Origin: Saccharothrix obliqua
GTDB lineage: Bacteria > Actinomycetota > Actinomycetes > Mycobacteriales > Pseudonocardiaceae
Reading direction: 5' to 3'
NCBI RefSeq assembly: GCF_019375475.1
Contig: NZ_JAHXGQ010000001.1
Coordinates: 310,001-374,000, forward strand
Length of the DNA: 64,000 bases
Shown here: piece by piece, positions 42,831-53,346 of the stretch
Layout: every line of letters begins with the position of its first letter
Numbering within the stretch: the stretch's first letter is position 1
The notes under the pieces: generated by a model
What the model was told of the DNA's origin: nothing
The model's input: only the letters and a program-made list of their open reading frames with translations
Database searches by the model: none
Position numbers and translations under genes: made by a program

Positions 42831-44108
42831 ATGACGACTCCCAGCCGCCGGCAGGCAGGCGAGGACGCCGAGGTGATCGTGGTCGGCGCGGGCCCGGCGG
42901 GCTCCACGGCGGCGACCTACCTGGCCCGCGCGGGCCTGGACGTGCTGTTGTTGGAGAAGTCCGTGTTCCCCCGCGAGAAGGTGTGCGGTGACGGGCTCAC
43001 GCCGCGCGGCGTGAAGCAGCTGGTCGACCTCGGCATCGACACCCGCGAGGAAGCCGGCTGGCTGCACAACCGGGGTCTGCGCGTGGTCGGCGGCGGCGTG
43101 ACGTTGGAGCTGGACTGGCCGGACCTGGCGACGTTCCCGCCGTACGGCGTGGTGCGACCGCGGCAGGACTTCGACGAGCTGCTCGCGAAGACGGCCCAGC
43201 AGGCGGGCGCGCGCCTGTTCGAGCAGACGACGGTGACGGGCGCGATCACCGAGAACGGCCGGGTCGTCGGCGTCACCGCGAAGACCGGCCCGGACAAGCG
43301 GGAGGTCACCTACCGCGCGCCGGTGGTGATCGGCTGCGACGGGGTGTCCGCGCGGCTCGCGCTGAGCGTCGGCCTCCAGAAGGACGACGCGAAGCCGATG
43401 GGCGTGGCGGTGCGCCGCTACTACGCGAGCCCGCGCACCAAGGACGACTACCTGGAGTCGCACCTGGAGCTGTGGGACCGGGCGAACGACGTGCTGCTGC
43501 CCGGCTACGGCTGGATCTTCGGCATGGGCGACGGAACCGTGAACGTCGGCCTCGGCATCCTCAGCACCTCCAAGGCGTACGGGACTACGGACTACCGAGC
43601 CCTCCTGCGGTCGTGGCTGGACGGCACGCCGGAGGAGTGGGGCTTCCGCGAGGAGAACGCCACCGGCCGGATCGGCGGCGCGGCGCTGCCGATGGGCTTG
43701 AACCGCAAACCGCACTACCGGGACGGCTTGCTGCTGGTCGGGGACGCGGGCGGCATGGTCAACCCGTTCAACGGCGAGGGCATCGGCTACGCCATGGAGT
43801 CGGCGCGGATCGCGGCGGAGACCGTGGTGCAGGCGATGTCGCGCACCAACTGGGGCCGGGAGCGGGCGCTCCAGGGCTACCCGGTGCGGATCGAGCAGGC
43901 GTTGGGCGGCTACTACCGGCTCGGCAACGTGTTCAGCCGCCTGATCGGCCACCCGACGGTGATGCGCACCGCGACCAAGTACGGCCTACCTCGGAAAACG
44001 TTGATGAAGCTGGTCCTGAAGCTGTTGGCGGGCCTTTACGACCCGAAGGACGGCGACTCGTTCGACCGCATCATCACGGCCGCCACGAAACTCACCCCTT
44101 CGGCCTAA
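42831..44108 (+). CDS. menJ: Geranylgeranyl reductase-family FAD protein, MenJ-like
   Basis: MenJ saturates one double bond of the menaquinone side chain in mycobacteria (Rv0561c). The 425-residue protein has the FAD motif IVVGAGPAGSTAATYLARAG near residue 14, FPREKVCGDGLTPRG (substrate-domain Cys), GVVRPRQDFDELL and the second FAD motif LLLVGDAGGMVNPFNGEGIG near 305. The ATG has AGGAG six bases upstream. The position after menG supports the menaquinone role; other geranylgeranyl reductases could share this sequence. A terminator follows, then nuo. Confidence 0.88.
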   Translation: MTTPSRRQAGEDAEVIVVGAGPAGSTAATYLARAGLDVLLLEKSVFPREKVCGDGLTPRGVKQLVDLGIDTREEAGWLHNRGLRVVGGGVTLELDWPDLATFPPYGVVRPRQDFDELLAKTAQQAGARLFEQTTVTGAITENGRVVGVTAKTGPDKREVTYRAPVVIGCDGVSARLALSVGLQKDDAKPMGVAVRRYYASPRTKDDYLESHLELWDRANDVLLPGYGWIFGMGDGTVNVGLGILSTSKAYGTTDYRALLRSWLDGTPEEWGFREENATGRIGGAALPMGLNRKPHYRDGLLLVGDAGGMVNPFNGEGIGYAMESARIAAETVVQAMSRTNWGRERALQGYPVRIEQALGGYYRLGNVFSRLIGHPTVMRTATKYGLPRKTLMKLVLKLLAGLYDPKDGDSFDRIITAATKLTPSA

Positions 44109-44130
44109 TCGCACCTCCTCCGATCGTCGC

Positions 44131-44154
44131 AGCGCCGGCTTCCAAGCCGGCGCT
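44131..44154 (+). terminator. Rho-independent terminator after menJ-like gene
   Basis: AGCGCCGGC (44131-44139) pairs with GCCGGCGCT (44146-44154) around TTCCAA, followed by the T-rich GTTTCGTTTT. It separates the men genes from nuo. Confidence 0.85.
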
Positions 44155-44246
44155 GTTTCGTTTTGGGTGTGGCCCGGTTCACCCCGAGGCCGCCGGAGCA
44201 TCGTTCAGCGGCGGGTATCCGCAGGTCAGCGGTACTGCGGGGGGTG

Positions 44247-44277
44247 TTGGTCACGCCTCTGTGTGACGTTCTACACT
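44247..44277 (+). promoter_or_regulatory. Candidate nuo operon promoter
   Basis: TACACT (44272-44277) is a good -10; TTGGTC (44247-44252) or the overlapping GGTCAC (44249-44254) could be the -35 at 19 or 17 bases. Transcription from about 44284 would place the Rex operators at about +6 and +38 and give a leader of about 175 bases. A second -10-like TAGGGT is at 44395-44400. The rest of the 349-base gap holds the two operators and a palindrome; no gene is seen. Confidence 0.6.
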
Positions 44278-44289
44278 GGCCCTCAGGTC

Positions 44290-44307
44290 TTGTGAATCAG
44301 TTCACAA
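44290..44307. promoter_or_regulatory. Rex operator 1 of the nuo operon
   Basis: TTGTGAATCAGTTCACAA is a perfect TTGTGAA-N4-TTCACAA inverted repeat, the Rex operator known from Streptomyces. It begins 12 bases after the -10 hexamer, where a bound repressor would block the start. Confidence 0.9.
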
Positions 44308-44321
44308 CCGGCTGTGATGCC

Positions 44322-44339
44322 TTGTGAACTGTTTCACAA
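44322..44339. promoter_or_regulatory. Rex operator 2 of the nuo operon
   Basis: TTGTGAACTGTTTCACAA is a second perfect site, with an extra C/G pair outside (44321, 44340). Its centre is 32 bases from that of operator 1, about three DNA turns, so two Rex dimers could sit on the same face. Confidence 0.9.
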
Positions 44340-44353
44340 GCGCCCGGCGGATC

Positions 44354-44369
44354 GTTAGGCACGCCTAAC
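44354..44369. promoter_or_regulatory. Unassigned palindrome in the nuo leader
   Basis: GTTAGGC and GCCTAAC are perfect seven-base arms separated by AC. It has DtxR/IdeR-like half-sites (TTAGG, CCTAA) but at a four-base spacing instead of nine. Confidence 0.5.
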
Positions 44370-44457
44370 TTCCGAAGGGCGCAAGAACACCCCTTAGGGT
44401 GCGCAACGGTCGGCTGTGCCACCACCACCGCGACACGCGAGGAAAGGACGACGTGGA

Positions 44458-44823
44458 GTGCTGGACCCTTACCTCCCCCTCGTATTGATGTTCGCCCTCG
44501 CCGCGGCCTTCGCACTGTTCTCGGTGACGGCCGCGCCCTACGTCGGCCCCCGCCGCTACAACAAGGCGAAGCTCGACGCCTACGAGTGCGGCATCGAACC
44601 GTCACCGCAGCCCGTGGTGGGCGGTGGCCGGATGCCGGTCGCCTACTACCTCACCGCGATGCTGTTCATCCTGTTCGACATCGAAATGGTGTTCCTCTAC
44701 CCGTTCGCGGTCTCCGCGGACCGGCTCGGCCTGTTCGGCCTGGTGGAGATCGCCCTGTTCGTCGCGACGGTCGGCTTCGCGTACGCCTACGTGTGGCGGC
44801 GCGGCGGCCTCGACTGGAACTGA
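44458..44823 (+). CDS. nuoA: NADH-quinone oxidoreductase subunit A
   Basis: NuoA is a membrane subunit of complex I near the quinone site. The 121-residue protein has three helices and the family loop KLDAYECGIEP with the conserved Glu-Cys, followed by VAYYLTAMLFILFDIEMVFLYP-type helix 2 (split here for length). GTG 44458 gives the standard N-terminus (LDPYLPLVLMFALA); AGGAAAGG lies about ten bases upstream. It heads the 14-gene operon under the two Rex operators. Confidence 0.95.
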   Translation: MLDPYLPLVLMFALAAAFALFSVTAAPYVGPRRYNKAKLDAYECGIEPSPQPVVGGGRMPVAYYLTAMLFILFDIEMVFLYPFAVSADRLGLFGLVEIALFVATVGFAYAYVWRRGGLDWN

Positions 44824-44835
44824 GGGGGGAAGACC

Positions 44836-45384
44836 GTGGGCCTCGAAGAGAAGCTCCCGAACGGCATCCTGCTCGCGAGCGTGGAGAAGCTGGTCAACTG
44901 GACCCGCAAGTCCTCGCTGTGGCCCGCCACGTTCGGCCTCGCGTGCTGCGCCATCGAGATGATGACCACCGGCGCGCCGCGCTACGACCTCGCGCGCTTC
45001 GGCATGGAGGTCTTCCGCGCGTCGCCGCGCCAGGCGGACCTGATGATCGTCGCGGGCCGGGTCACCAACAAGATGGCGCCCGTGCTGCGGCAGATCTACG
45101 ACCAGATGCCGGAGCCGCGCTGGGTGCTGGCGATGGGCGTGTGCGCCTCCAGCGGCGGCATGTTCAACAACTACGCGGTGGTGCAGGGCGTGGACCACGT
45201 CGTGCCGGTCGACATGTACCTGCCGGGGTGCCCGCCCCGCCCGGAGATGCTGATCGACGCGATCCTCAAGATCCACGCCAAGATCATGGACGAGCCGCTG
45301 GGTCCGACGCGGGCCGCGCTGCTGGCCGAGCAGGGCCGCACCACGGAACTCATCCCGTCGTCCCAGCGCTTTGCGAAGAAGTGA
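44836..45384 (+). CDS. nuoB: NADH-quinone oxidoreductase subunit B
   Basis: NuoB carries cluster N2, the last Fe-S centre before quinone. The 182-residue protein has the tandem cysteines in [12 protein letters not shown] (residues 37-38), a third in [10 protein letters not shown] and a fourth in [12 protein letters not shown], the full ligand set. GTG 44836 has AGGGGGGAAG closely upstream. The N-terminus [15 protein letters not shown] is typical. Confidence 0.97.
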   Translation: MGLEEKLPNGILLASVEKLVNWTRKSSLWPATFGLACCAIEMMTTGAPRYDLARFGMEVFRASPRQADLMIVAGRVTNKMAPVLRQIYDQMPEPRWVLAMGVCASSGGMFNNYAVVQGVDHVVPVDMYLPGCPPRPEMLIDAILKIHAKIMDEPLGPTRAALLAEQGRTTELIPSSQRFAKK

Positions 45385-45391
45385 GCGACCG

Positions 45392-46132
45392 ATGACCCAG
45401 CCTGGTGACGAGCACTCCAGCGCCGACCGCGCGGTCGAGGGCCTGGAGGCGAGCGACACGGAGCCCAAGGCGCCGATCATCGCCGGCAAGTCCCGCACGG
45501 GCATGTTCGGCGTGTCGGGCAGCGGCGACACCTCCGGCTTCGGCGGCCTGCGGCTGCCCGCGCACGTGGCGCCGCCCAGCGAACGGCCCTACGGCGGTTG
45601 GTTCGACGAGGTCGCCGACGAGCTGCTGGCCGCGATCCGCGAGCGCGACCTGCCCGCCGACACCGTCCAGCAGATCACCGTCGACCGCGGTGAGATCACG
45701 TTCTACCTGCGCCGGGAGAACCTGGTGGAGGTGGCGCGGATCCTGCGCGACGACCCGGCGCTGCGGTTCGAGCTGTGCAGCTCGGTGTCCGGTGTGGACT
45801 ACGGGCCGGACGTGGCGCAGCGGCTGCACTCCGTCTACCACCTCACGTCCATGACCTACCGCCGGCGCATCCGGCTGGAGGTCGCGGTGGACGTGGACGA
45901 CGCGCACATCCCCAGCGTGGTCGCGGTCTACCCGACCGCGGACTGGCAGGAGCGCGAGGCGTGGGACATGTTCGGGATCGTCTACGACGGTCACCCGGGC
46001 CTGACCCGAATCCTGATGCCGGACGACTGGGACGGCCACCCGCAGCGCAAGGACTACCCGCTCGGCGGCATCCCGGTGGAGTACAAGGGCGCGGAGATCC
46101 CCCCGCCCGACCAGAGGCGGTCCTACTCATGA
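45392..46132 (+). CDS. nuoC: NADH-quinone oxidoreductase subunit C
   Basis: NuoC is a peripheral-arm subunit with no cofactor. The 246-residue product has a ~65-residue polar N-terminal extension ([20 protein letters not shown] and on), then the conserved 30-kDa fold ending in the signature [17 protein letters not shown] and [20 protein letters not shown]. The extension is usual in actinobacterial NuoC. ATG 45392 is used although its RBS is weak. The stop overlaps the nuoD ATG. Confidence 0.95.
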   Translation: MTQPGDEHSSADRAVEGLEASDTEPKAPIIAGKSRTGMFGVSGSGDTSGFGGLRLPAHVAPPSERPYGGWFDEVADELLAAIRERDLPADTVQQITVDRGEITFYLRRENLVEVARILRDDPALRFELCSSVSGVDYGPDVAQRLHSVYHLTSMTYRRRIRLEVAVDVDDAHIPSVVAVYPTADWQEREAWDMFGIVYDGHPGLTRILMPDDWDGHPQRKDYPLGGIPVEYKGAEIPPPDQRRSYS

Positions 46133-47496
46133 GCGAACGGCTTTCCGACGTGACCACCGGCACCGACACCTCGGCCGCCGGTCGCGAGAGCGACCCGTAC
46201 GCCAGCTCCCGGGAGACCACCGAGGGCACCGTCTACACGGTGACCGGCGGCGACTGGGACGAGTTCCTCAACGACTCGGCGGGCGACGAGCGCATCGTCA
46301 TGAACCTCGGCCCGCAGCACCCGTCGACGCACGGCGTGCTGCGCCTGGTGCTGGAGCTGGAGGGCGAGACCGTCACCCAGGCCCGCAGCGTCATCGGCTA
46401 CCTGCACACGGGTATCGAGAAGAACTGCGAGTACCGCACCTGGACGCAGGGCGTCACGTTCGTGACGCGCATGGACTACCTCGCGCCGCTGCACAACGAG
46501 GCCGCGTACTGCCTCGCGGTGGAGAAGCTGCTCGGCGTCACCGCGCCCAGCCGCGCGCAGACCATCCGCGTGCTGCTGATGGAGCTGAACCGGATCAGCT
46601 CGCACCTGGTGGCGCTGGCCACCGGCGGCATGGAGCTGGGCGCGCTGACCGGCATGACCTCGGGCTTCCGCGAGCGCGAGGAGGTGCTGCACCTGCTGGA
46701 GCACCTGACCGGTCTGCGGATGAACCACGCCTTCATCCGGCCCGGCGGCCTGGCGCAGGACCTCCCGGAGGACGCGCCGCAACGCATCCTCGACTTCATC
46801 AAGGTCATGGACTCGCGGCTGCCGGACTACGACAAGCTGCTCACCGGCCAGCCGATCTGGCGCAACCGCCTGGCGGGCATCGGCTACCTGCCGGTGGACG
46901 CGTGCCTCGCGCTGGGCATCACCGGCCCGGTCCTGCGGTCGGCGGGCCTCGCCTGGGACCTGCGCAAGATCGAGCCGTACTCCGGTTACGAGAACTACGA
47001 GTTCGACGTGCCCACGGCCACCGAGGCGGACTCGTTCGCCCGCTACCGGCTGCGGGTCGCGGAGATCCACGAGTCGCTCAAGATCGTGCGGCAGGCCGTG
47101 GCCCGGCTGGAGCCGGGCCCGGTGATGGTGGAGGACGCCAAGATCGCGTGGCCCGCGCAGCTCACCATCGGCGCCGACGGCATGGGCAACTCGCTGGAGC
47201 ACGTCCGCAAGATCATGGGCCAGTCCATGGAGTCCCTGATCCACCACTTCAAGCTGGTGACCGAGGGCTTCCAGGTGCCGGCGGGCCAGGTGTACGTGCC
47301 GATCGAGTCGCCGCGCGGCGAGCTGGGCTACCACGTGGTGTCCGACGGCGGCACCCGGCCGATGCGCGTGCACGTGCGCGAACCCAGCTTCGTGAACCTC
47401 CAGTCGATGCCCGCGATGTGCGAGGGCGGCATGGTCGCCGACGTCATCGCGTCGGTGGCCTCTATCGACCCCGTGATGGGTGGTTGTGACCGATGA
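46129..47496 (+). CDS. nuoD: NADH-quinone oxidoreductase subunit D
   Basis: NuoD forms the quinone pocket with NuoB. The 455-residue 49-kDa homologue has [20 protein letters not shown] (quinone-binding His near residue 65), the [15 protein letters not shown] stretch, [20 protein letters not shown] and the C-terminal VVASI-type end [21 protein letters not shown] 46129 overlaps the nuoC stop; its own stop overlaps the nuoE ATG. Confidence 0.97.
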   Translation: MSERLSDVTTGTDTSAAGRESDPYASSRETTEGTVYTVTGGDWDEFLNDSAGDERIVMNLGPQHPSTHGVLRLVLELEGETVTQARSVIGYLHTGIEKNCEYRTWTQGVTFVTRMDYLAPLHNEAAYCLAVEKLLGVTAPSRAQTIRVLLMELNRISSHLVALATGGMELGALTGMTSGFREREEVLHLLEHLTGLRMNHAFIRPGGLAQDLPEDAPQRILDFIKVMDSRLPDYDKLLTGQPIWRNRLAGIGYLPVDACLALGITGPVLRSAGLAWDLRKIEPYSGYENYEFDVPTATEADSFARYRLRVAEIHESLKIVRQAVARLEPGPVMVEDAKIAWPAQLTIGADGMGNSLEHVRKIMGQSMESLIHHFKLVTEGFQVPAGQVYVPIESPRGELGYHVVSDGGTRPMRVHVREPSFVNLQSMPAMCEGGMVADVIASVASIDPVMGGCDR

Positions 47497-48230
47497 CCCA
47501 GACCCAGGAACCGACCGGCGTGTTCGACCAGGACACCGTCGCGCGCGCGCAGGCGATCATCGCGCGGTACCCGCAGCCGCGGTCGGCGCTGCTGCCGATG
47601 CTGCACCTGGTGCAGTCCGTGGAGGGGTACGTCAGCCAGGCGGGCATCGCGTTCTGCGCCGGGCAGCTCGACCTGGCCCACGCCGAGGTCAGCGCGGTCG
47701 CGACGTTCTACACCATGTACAAGCGCCGCCCGTGCGGCGAGCACCTGGTGAGCATCTGCACGAACACGTTGTGCGCCGCGCTCGGCGGTGACGCGATCTA
47801 CGCCGCCGTGCGGGAGCACCTCGGTTCGGACGGCAAGCCGCTCGGCCACGAGGAGACCGCGGGCGAGCCGGGCGCGCCCGGCTCGATCACGCTGGAGCAC
47901 GCCGAGTGCCTGGCCGCGTGCGACCTCGGCCCGGTGCTCCAGGTGAACTACGAGTTCTTCGACAACCAGACGCCGGAGAAGGCGCTGGAGCTGGTGAAGG
48001 CGTTGCAGGCCGGTGAGAAGCCGCACCCGACGCGGGGCGCGCCGCTGACCGACTTCCGGCAGGCCGAACTCCAGCTCGCGGGTTTCTTCGAGGGGCGCGA
48101 CGCGGACCTGGACGGGCCGTCGGCGGCGCCGGAGACGGTGCGCGGCGCCGCGGTCGCGGCCGACCGCGGGTGGACCGCGCCGACGATGCCGGAGAACGCC
48201 GAGTTCCCCGCGCTGCCGGAAAAGAAGTAG
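47493..48230 (+). CDS. nuoE: NADH-quinone oxidoreductase subunit E
   Basis: NuoE holds the [2Fe-2S] cluster N1a in the NADH-oxidising module. The 245-residue protein has a thioredoxin-like ferredoxin domain with the four ligands C89 and C94 ([11 protein letters not shown]) and C139 and C143 ([13 protein letters not shown]). The last ~70 residues are a Pro/Gly-rich extension ([20 protein letters not shown] and on) not present in enterobacterial NuoE. ATG 47493 overlaps the nuoD stop. Confidence 0.96.
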   Translation: MTQTQEPTGVFDQDTVARAQAIIARYPQPRSALLPMLHLVQSVEGYVSQAGIAFCAGQLDLAHAEVSAVATFYTMYKRRPCGEHLVSICTNTLCAALGGDAIYAAVREHLGSDGKPLGHEETAGEPGAPGSITLEHAECLAACDLGPVLQVNYEFFDNQTPEKALELVKALQAGEKPHPTRGAPLTDFRQAELQLAGFFEGRDADLDGPSAAPETVRGAAVAADRGWTAPTMPENAEFPALPEKK

Positions 48231-48242
48231 GGGGAGGCGGAC

Positions 48243-49523
48243 ATGGTCGACCAACTGACGCCCGTCCTCACGAAGCGCTGGCTGTCGCCGCGCTCGTGGA
48301 CGCTGAAGACCTACGAGCAGCTGGAGGGCTACACGGCGCTGCGCAAGGCGCTGAAGGCCCACCCGGACCAGCTCATCCAGCAGTGCAAGGACTCCGGGCT
48401 GCGCGGCCGGGGCGGCGCGGGTTTCCCGACCGGCCTGAAGTGGGGCTTCATCCCGCAGAACGACGGCAAGCCGCACTACCTGGTGATCAACGCCGACGAG
48501 GGCGAACCGGGCACCTGCAAGGACATCCCGCTGATGATGGCGGACCCGCACTCGCTGATCGAGGGCATCATCATCACCTCGTACGCGATCCGCGCGAACT
48601 TCGCCGCGATCTACGTGCGGGGCGAGGTGCTGCACTGCATCCGCCGGCTCAACAACGCCGTGCGCGAGGCGTACGCCGCGGGCTACCTGGGCAAGGACAT
48701 CCTCGGCTCCGGGTTCGACCTGGACGTGGTGGTGCACGCGGGCGCGGGCGCGTACATCTGCGGCGAGGAGACGGCGCTGCTCGACTCGCTGGAGGGCAAG
48801 CGCGGCCAGCCCCGGCTCAAGCCGCCGTTCCCGGCGACCGCCGGCCTCTACGCGTCGCCGACCGTGGTCAACAACGTGGAGACCATCGCGTCGGTGCCCT
48901 ACATCGTCAACGGCGGCGCGGACTGGTTCCGCGCCATGGGCCGGGAGCGCTCGCCGGGCCCGAAGATCTACTCGCTGTCCGGCCACGTGGAGCGGCCCGG
49001 CCAGTACGAGGCGCCGATGGGCACGACGCTGCGCACCCTGCTGGACATGGCGGGCGGCATGAAGGACGGCATCCCGCTGAAGTTCTGGACGCCGGGCGGC
49101 TCGTCCACCCCGCTGTTCACCGCCGAGCACCTGGACGTCCCGCTGGACTTCGAGGGCGCGGCGGAGGCCGGGTCGATGCTGGGCACCACGGCGTTGCAGA
49201 TCTTCAACGAGACGGTGTCCGTCCCGTGGGCGGTCATGAAGTGGACCGAGTTCTACAAGCACGAGTCGTGCGGCAAGTGCACGCCGTGCCGCGAGGGCAC
49301 CTACTGGCTCGTCCAGATCCTCCAGCGGATGAACCGGCACGAGGGCACGCCGGCGGACATCGAGACGCTGCTGGACATCTGCGACAACATCCTGGGCCGC
49401 TCGTTCTGCGCGCTCGGCGACGGTGCGGTCAGCCCGATCACCAGCGGCATCAAGTATTTCAAGGACGAGTTCCTGGCGCTGTGCGACCGGAACTCGAAGG
49501 TCCTGGCGGGAGCAAGCGCATGA
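48243..49523 (+). CDS. nuoF: NADH-quinone oxidoreductase subunit F
   Basis: NuoF binds NADH, FMN and a [4Fe-4S] cluster (N3). The 426-residue protein has the NADH/FMN glycine loops [18 protein letters not shown] (near residue 55) and [31 protein letters not shown], and the cluster motif [15 protein letters not shown] near 338 with the fourth cysteine in [16 protein letters not shown] 48243 has GGGGGAGG closely upstream. The stop overlaps the nuoG ATG. Confidence 0.97.
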   Translation: MVDQLTPVLTKRWLSPRSWTLKTYEQLEGYTALRKALKAHPDQLIQQCKDSGLRGRGGAGFPTGLKWGFIPQNDGKPHYLVINADEGEPGTCKDIPLMMADPHSLIEGIIITSYAIRANFAAIYVRGEVLHCIRRLNNAVREAYAAGYLGKDILGSGFDLDVVVHAGAGAYICGEETALLDSLEGKRGQPRLKPPFPATAGLYASPTVVNNVETIASVPYIVNGGADWFRAMGRERSPGPKIYSLSGHVERPGQYEAPMGTTLRTLLDMAGGMKDGIPLKFWTPGGSSTPLFTAEHLDVPLDFEGAAEAGSMLGTTALQIFNETVSVPWAVMKWTEFYKHESCGKCTPCREGTYWLVQILQRMNRHEGTPADIETLLDICDNILGRSFCALGDGAVSPITSGIKYFKDEFLALCDRNSKVLAGASA

Positions 49524-52003
49524 CGATCGCGCCTGACAAGAGCACCGAGCTGGTGGTCCCGGAGGGCCACGTCAAGCTCGTCATCGACGGCATGGAGGTC
49601 GTCGCGCCCAAGGGCGAGCTGCTGATCCGCACCGCGGAGCGGCTGGGCATCGTCGTGCCGCGGTTCTGCGACCACCCGCTGCTGGACCCGGCGGGCGCGT
49701 GCCGGCAGTGCCTGGTCGAGGTGGAGATGGGCGGCCGGCCGATGCCGAAGCCGCAGGCGTCCTGCACGATGACCGTCGCCGACGGCATGGTGGTCAAGAC
49801 GCAGCTCTCCTCGCCGGTGGCGGACAAGGCGCAGCAGGGCGTGATGGAGCTGCTGCTGATCAACCACCCGCTCGACTGCCCGATCTGCGACAAGGGCGGC
49901 GAGTGCCCGTTGCAGAACCAGGCGCTCAAGCACGGTCGCGCGGAGTCCCGCTTCCACGAGCACAAGCGGACGTTCCCGAAGCCGATCGCGGTCAGCGCGC
50001 AGGTGCTGCTGGACCGCGAGCGGTGCGTGCTGTGCCAGCGGTGCACCCGGTTCTCCAAGGAGATCGCCGGCGACCACAACTTCCTGGACCTGCTGGAGCG
50101 CGGCGCGCAGCAGCAGGTCGGCACGGCGGCGACCGCGCGGATCGAGGGTGTCGACGAGGGCTCGAACCAGAGCTACTTCTCCGGCAACACCATCCAGATC
50201 TGCCCGGTGGGCGCGTTGACCTCGGCCGCGTACCGGTTCCGGGCGCGACCGTTCGACCTGGTGTCCACGCCGAGCGTGTGCGAGCACTGCTCCTCGGGCT
50301 GCGCGGAGCGCACCGACTGGCGGCGCGGCAAGGTGCAGCGCAAGCTCGCGGGCGACGACCCGGAGGTGAACGAGGAGTGGCTCTGCGACAAGGGCCGCTT
50401 CGCGTTCCGCTACGCCACCGCCGACGACCGGATCACCCGGCCGCTGGTGCGTGACGCCGAGTCCGGTGAACTGCGCGAGTCGTCGTGGACGGAGGCGTTG
50501 CGGGTCGCGGCGGACGGGCTGGCGAAGGCACGTGCCGGCAAGGGCGCGGCGGTGCTCGCGGGCGGTCGGCTGACCGTCGAGGACGCCTACGCGTACAGCA
50601 AGTTCGCGCGGGTCGCGTTGCACACCAACGACGTCGACTTCCGCGCCCGCGCGCACTCGGCGGAGGAGCTGGCGTTCCTCACGTCCTCGGTGCTGGGCAC
50701 GACGCCGGAGAACGGCGTGACGTTCCGCGGCATCGAGGCCGCGCCGGCCGCGTTGCTGGTGGCGTTCGAGCCGGAGGAGGAGGCGCCGATCGTCTTCCTG
50801 CGGCTGCGTAAGGCCGCCCGCCGCAACCGCACCAAGGTGTTCCACCTGGGCCAGTACACGACGCCCGCGGTGGAGAAGACCTTCGGCACGCTGCTCGCGT
50901 GCGTGCCCGGTGGCGAGCCGGCCGCGTTGAACGCGTTGCCCGAGCACGCCGCGGACGTGGTGGAGGACCTGGGCAAGCCGGGTTCGGTGATCCTCGTCGG
51001 CGAGCGCGCGGCGGAGGTGCCCGGCCTGTTCTCGGCGGTCGCGGCGCTGGCCGCGCGGACCGGCGCGCGGGTCGCCTGGATCCCGCGCCGCGCGGGTGAG
51101 CGCGGCGCGCTGGAGGCCGGTCTGCTGCCGACGCTGCTGCCCGGCGGGCGGCTGGTGTCCGACGCGGCGGCCCGTGCCGAGGTGGAGCACGCGTGGGGGC
51201 TGCCCGCGGGCGCGCTGCCGGAGCAGCCGGGTCGCGACACGACGGGCATCCTGACCGCCGCCGCGAGCGGTGGCCTGGGCGCGTTGGTCGTCGGCGGCGT
51301 CGACCCGTTCGACCTGCCGGACCCGGCGCTGGCCGAGCGCGCGCTGGCCGCGGTCGGGTTCGTGGTGAGCCTGGAGCTGCGGCACAGTGCGGTCACCGCG
51401 CACGCCGACGTGGTGCTGCCGATCGCGCCCGCGGTGGAGAAGGCGGGCAGCTACCTCAACTGGGAGGGCAGGCACCGCCCGTTCGGCGCCACCCTGGAGG
51501 GCACCGGCGCGTTGTCCGACGGCCGCGTGCTGGACACCCTGGCGGTGGAGCTGGACGCGGACCTGTTCACGCAGACGCCGGCCGCCGCGGCGGCCGACTT
51601 CGACCGGCTCGGCCGGGGCGCGCTCACCGCGCAGCCGCCGACCGAGGCCGCGCCGCTGCTGCCGCAGCCGAAGGCGGGCCAGGTGGTGCTCGCGACGTGG
51701 CGGCGGTTGCTGGACAACGGTTCCGCGCAGGACGGCGAGCCGCACCTGGCGGGCACCGCGCGCCCGGTGGTGGCGAAGCTGTCCGAGGCCACCGCACGGG
51801 GCCTGGGCGTCGTGCCCGGTGACGTGATCACCGTGTCGACCGACCGGGGCGAGGTGTCGCTGCCGGTCGAGGCCGCCGACCTGCCGGACGGCGTCGTGTG
51901 GCTGCCCGGCAACTCGGGCGCGGTCACCGTGCGGCGCAACCTGGCCGCCGGTCACGGCTCGGTGGTGGCCGTTTCCGCCGCACCGCTCGGAGGCAACGCA
52001 TGA
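49520..52003 (+). CDS. nuoG: NADH-quinone oxidoreductase subunit G
   Basis: NuoG carries the chain of Fe-S clusters linking NuoEF to NuoI. The 827-residue product has a plant-ferredoxin domain ([21 protein letters not shown]), the His-Cys3 cluster ([18 protein letters not shown]), a 4Fe-4S set ([16 protein letters not shown]), [20 protein letters not shown] and a molybdopterin-type domain whose entry has the extra cluster motif CEHCSSGC. The molybdopterin fold no longer binds molybdenum in this family. The ATG overlaps nuoF and the stop overlaps nuoH. Confidence 0.96.
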   Translation: MTIAPDKSTELVVPEGHVKLVIDGMEVVAPKGELLIRTAERLGIVVPRFCDHPLLDPAGACRQCLVEVEMGGRPMPKPQASCTMTVADGMVVKTQLSSPVADKAQQGVMELLLINHPLDCPICDKGGECPLQNQALKHGRAESRFHEHKRTFPKPIAVSAQVLLDRERCVLCQRCTRFSKEIAGDHNFLDLLERGAQQQVGTAATARIEGVDEGSNQSYFSGNTIQICPVGALTSAAYRFRARPFDLVSTPSVCEHCSSGCAERTDWRRGKVQRKLAGDDPEVNEEWLCDKGRFAFRYATADDRITRPLVRDAESGELRESSWTEALRVAADGLAKARAGKGAAVLAGGRLTVEDAYAYSKFARVALHTNDVDFRARAHSAEELAFLTSSVLGTTPENGVTFRGIEAAPAALLVAFEPEEEAPIVFLRLRKAARRNRTKVFHLGQYTTPAVEKTFGTLLACVPGGEPAALNALPEHAADVVEDLGKPGSVILVGERAAEVPGLFSAVAALAARTGARVAWIPRRAGERGALEAGLLPTLLPGGRLVSDAAARAEVEHAWGLPAGALPEQPGRDTTGILTAAASGGLGALVVGGVDPFDLPDPALAERALAAVGFVVSLELRHSAVTAHADVVLPIAPAVEKAGSYLNWEGRHRPFGATLEGTGALSDGRVLDTLAVELDADLFTQTPAAAAADFDRLGRGALTAQPPTEAAPLLPQPKAGQVVLATWRRLLDNGSAQDGEPHLAGTARPVVAKLSEATARGLGVVPGDVITVSTDRGEVSLPVEAADLPDGVVWLPGNSGAVTVRRNLAAGHGSVVAVSAAPLGGNA

Positions 52004-53346
52004 GCACCGCACAACTGCTGGCCGACGACCCCGTCTGGCTGGTGATCGTCAAGGTCGTGGGGATCTTCGCGTTCCTCGTCGTGATGACCTTGTTCATGAT
52101 CAACTGGGAGCGCAAGGTCGTCGCGCGGATGCAGCAGCGGCCCGGACCCAACCGGGTCGGGCCGAACGGCTGGCTCCAGTCGCTCGCGGACGGTCTGAAG
52201 CTCGCGTTCAAGGAGGACATCCGCCCCGTCCTGGCGGACAAGTGGGTGTACTTCCTCGCGCCGGTGATCTCGTGCGTGCCCGCGTTCGTGGCGTTCTCCG
52301 TCATCCCGCTCGGCGGCGAGGTGTCGATCTTCGGCGAGCGCACCGCGCTCCAGCTGGTCGACCTGCCGGTGGGCGTGCTGGTGGTGCTCGCCTGCTCCTC
52401 GCTCGGCGTCTACGGCATCGTGCTGTCCGGCTGGGCCTCCGGCTCGCCGTACCCGCTGCTCGGCGCGTTGCGCTCGGCCGCGCAGGTCATCTCGTACGAG
52501 ATCGCGATGGGCCTGTCCATCGTCGCCGTCGTGATGAGTTCCCACTCGCTGTCCACGGCCGACATCGTGGGCGCGCAGGCGGGCACCATCGCGTGGGGCG
52601 CGCTGCCCGCGTGGAACGCGATCCTGCTGCCGGTGAGCTTCATCATCTACGTGATCTCCATGGTGGGCGAGACCAACCGCGCCCCGTTCGACCTCCCCGA
52701 GGCCGAGTCGGAGCTGGTCGGTGGTTTCCACACCGAGTACAGCTCGCTGAAGTTCGCGTTGTTCTTCCTCGCCGAGTACATCAACATGGTGACCGTCTCG
52801 GCGCTGGCGACCACGTTGTTCCTGGGCGGCTGGCGGTTCCCGTTCGTCGGCGACGACCACCTGCTCAACAGCGGCTGGTTCGGGCTGCTCTGGTTCGTGC
52901 TCAAGACGCTGGCGTTCCTGTTCCTGTTCATCTGGCTGCGCGGCACCCTGCCCCGGCTGCGGTACGACCAGTTCATGCGCCTCGGCTGGAAGTTCCTGGT
53001 GCCGATCGCGTTGTTCTGGTTCGTCGCGGTCGCGTTCTCCCGCTACATCAACCAGGCGGGCCTGAGCACGGGGCTGCTGCTCACCGTGTTCGGCGTGGTC
53101 CTGGCGGTGATCCTGCTGGTGGCGTTCCTGCTGCCGGACAAGCGCGAGGTGCGCGACCCGAACGCCGTGCCGGTGACCGGCGGCGGGTACCCGGTGCCGC
53201 CGCTCGACCTGAGCGTGCCCAAGTCGCCGCCACGCCGGCAGCCGCCGGTCGCGCGGCTGCCCACCTCCGGCGAAGCCGGTGTCCGGAACCAAGAGCCCGC
53301 CGCGGTAACCGCATCACCTAAGGAGGCCGGCGATGGGGATGCTTGA
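52000..53346 (+). CDS. nuoH: NADH-quinone oxidoreductase subunit H
   Basis: NuoH anchors the membrane arm and shapes the quinone channel. The 448-residue protein has about eight helices and the hallmarks [48 protein letters not shown] and [20 protein letters not shown]. The last ~60 residues ([20 protein letters not shown] and on) form a Pro-rich cytoplasmic tail, common in actinobacteria. Its 3' end overlaps nuoI by 14 bases. Confidence 0.97.
   Translation: MSTAQLLADDPVWLVIVKVVGIFAFLVVMTLFMINWERKVVARMQQRPGPNRVGPNGWLQSLADGLKLAFKEDIRPVLADKWVYFLAPVISCVPAFVAFSVIPLGGEVSIFGERTALQLVDLPVGVLVVLACSSLGVYGIVLSGWASGSPYPLLGALRSAAQVISYEIAMGLSIVAVVMSSHSLSTADIVGAQAGTIAWGALPAWNAILLPVSFIIYVISMVGETNRAPFDLPEAESELVGGFHTEYSSLKFALFFLAEYINMVTVSALATTLFLGGWRFPFVGDDHLLNSGWFGLLWFVLKTLAFLFLFIWLRGTLPRLRYDQFMRLGWKFLVPIALFWFVAVAFSRYINQAGLSTGLLLTVFGVVLAVILLVAFLLPDKREVRDPNAVPVTGGGYPVPPLDLSVPKSPPRRQPPVARLPTSGEAGVRNQEPAAVTASPKEAGDGDA

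Noticed and set aside
44250-44267. CRP/GlxR-type site in the nuo promoter
   Set aside because: The arms read GTCAC-N8-GTGAC, the reverse orientation of TGTGA-N6-TCACA.
44354-44369. IdeR/DtxR iron box
   Set aside because: The half-sites TTAGG and CCTAA are four bases apart; the known box needs nine, so I list it only as an unassigned palindrome.
49301-52012. 903-codon minus-strand frame opposite nuoG
   Set aside because: Antisense shadow; nuoG carries all its Fe-S motifs on the plus strand.
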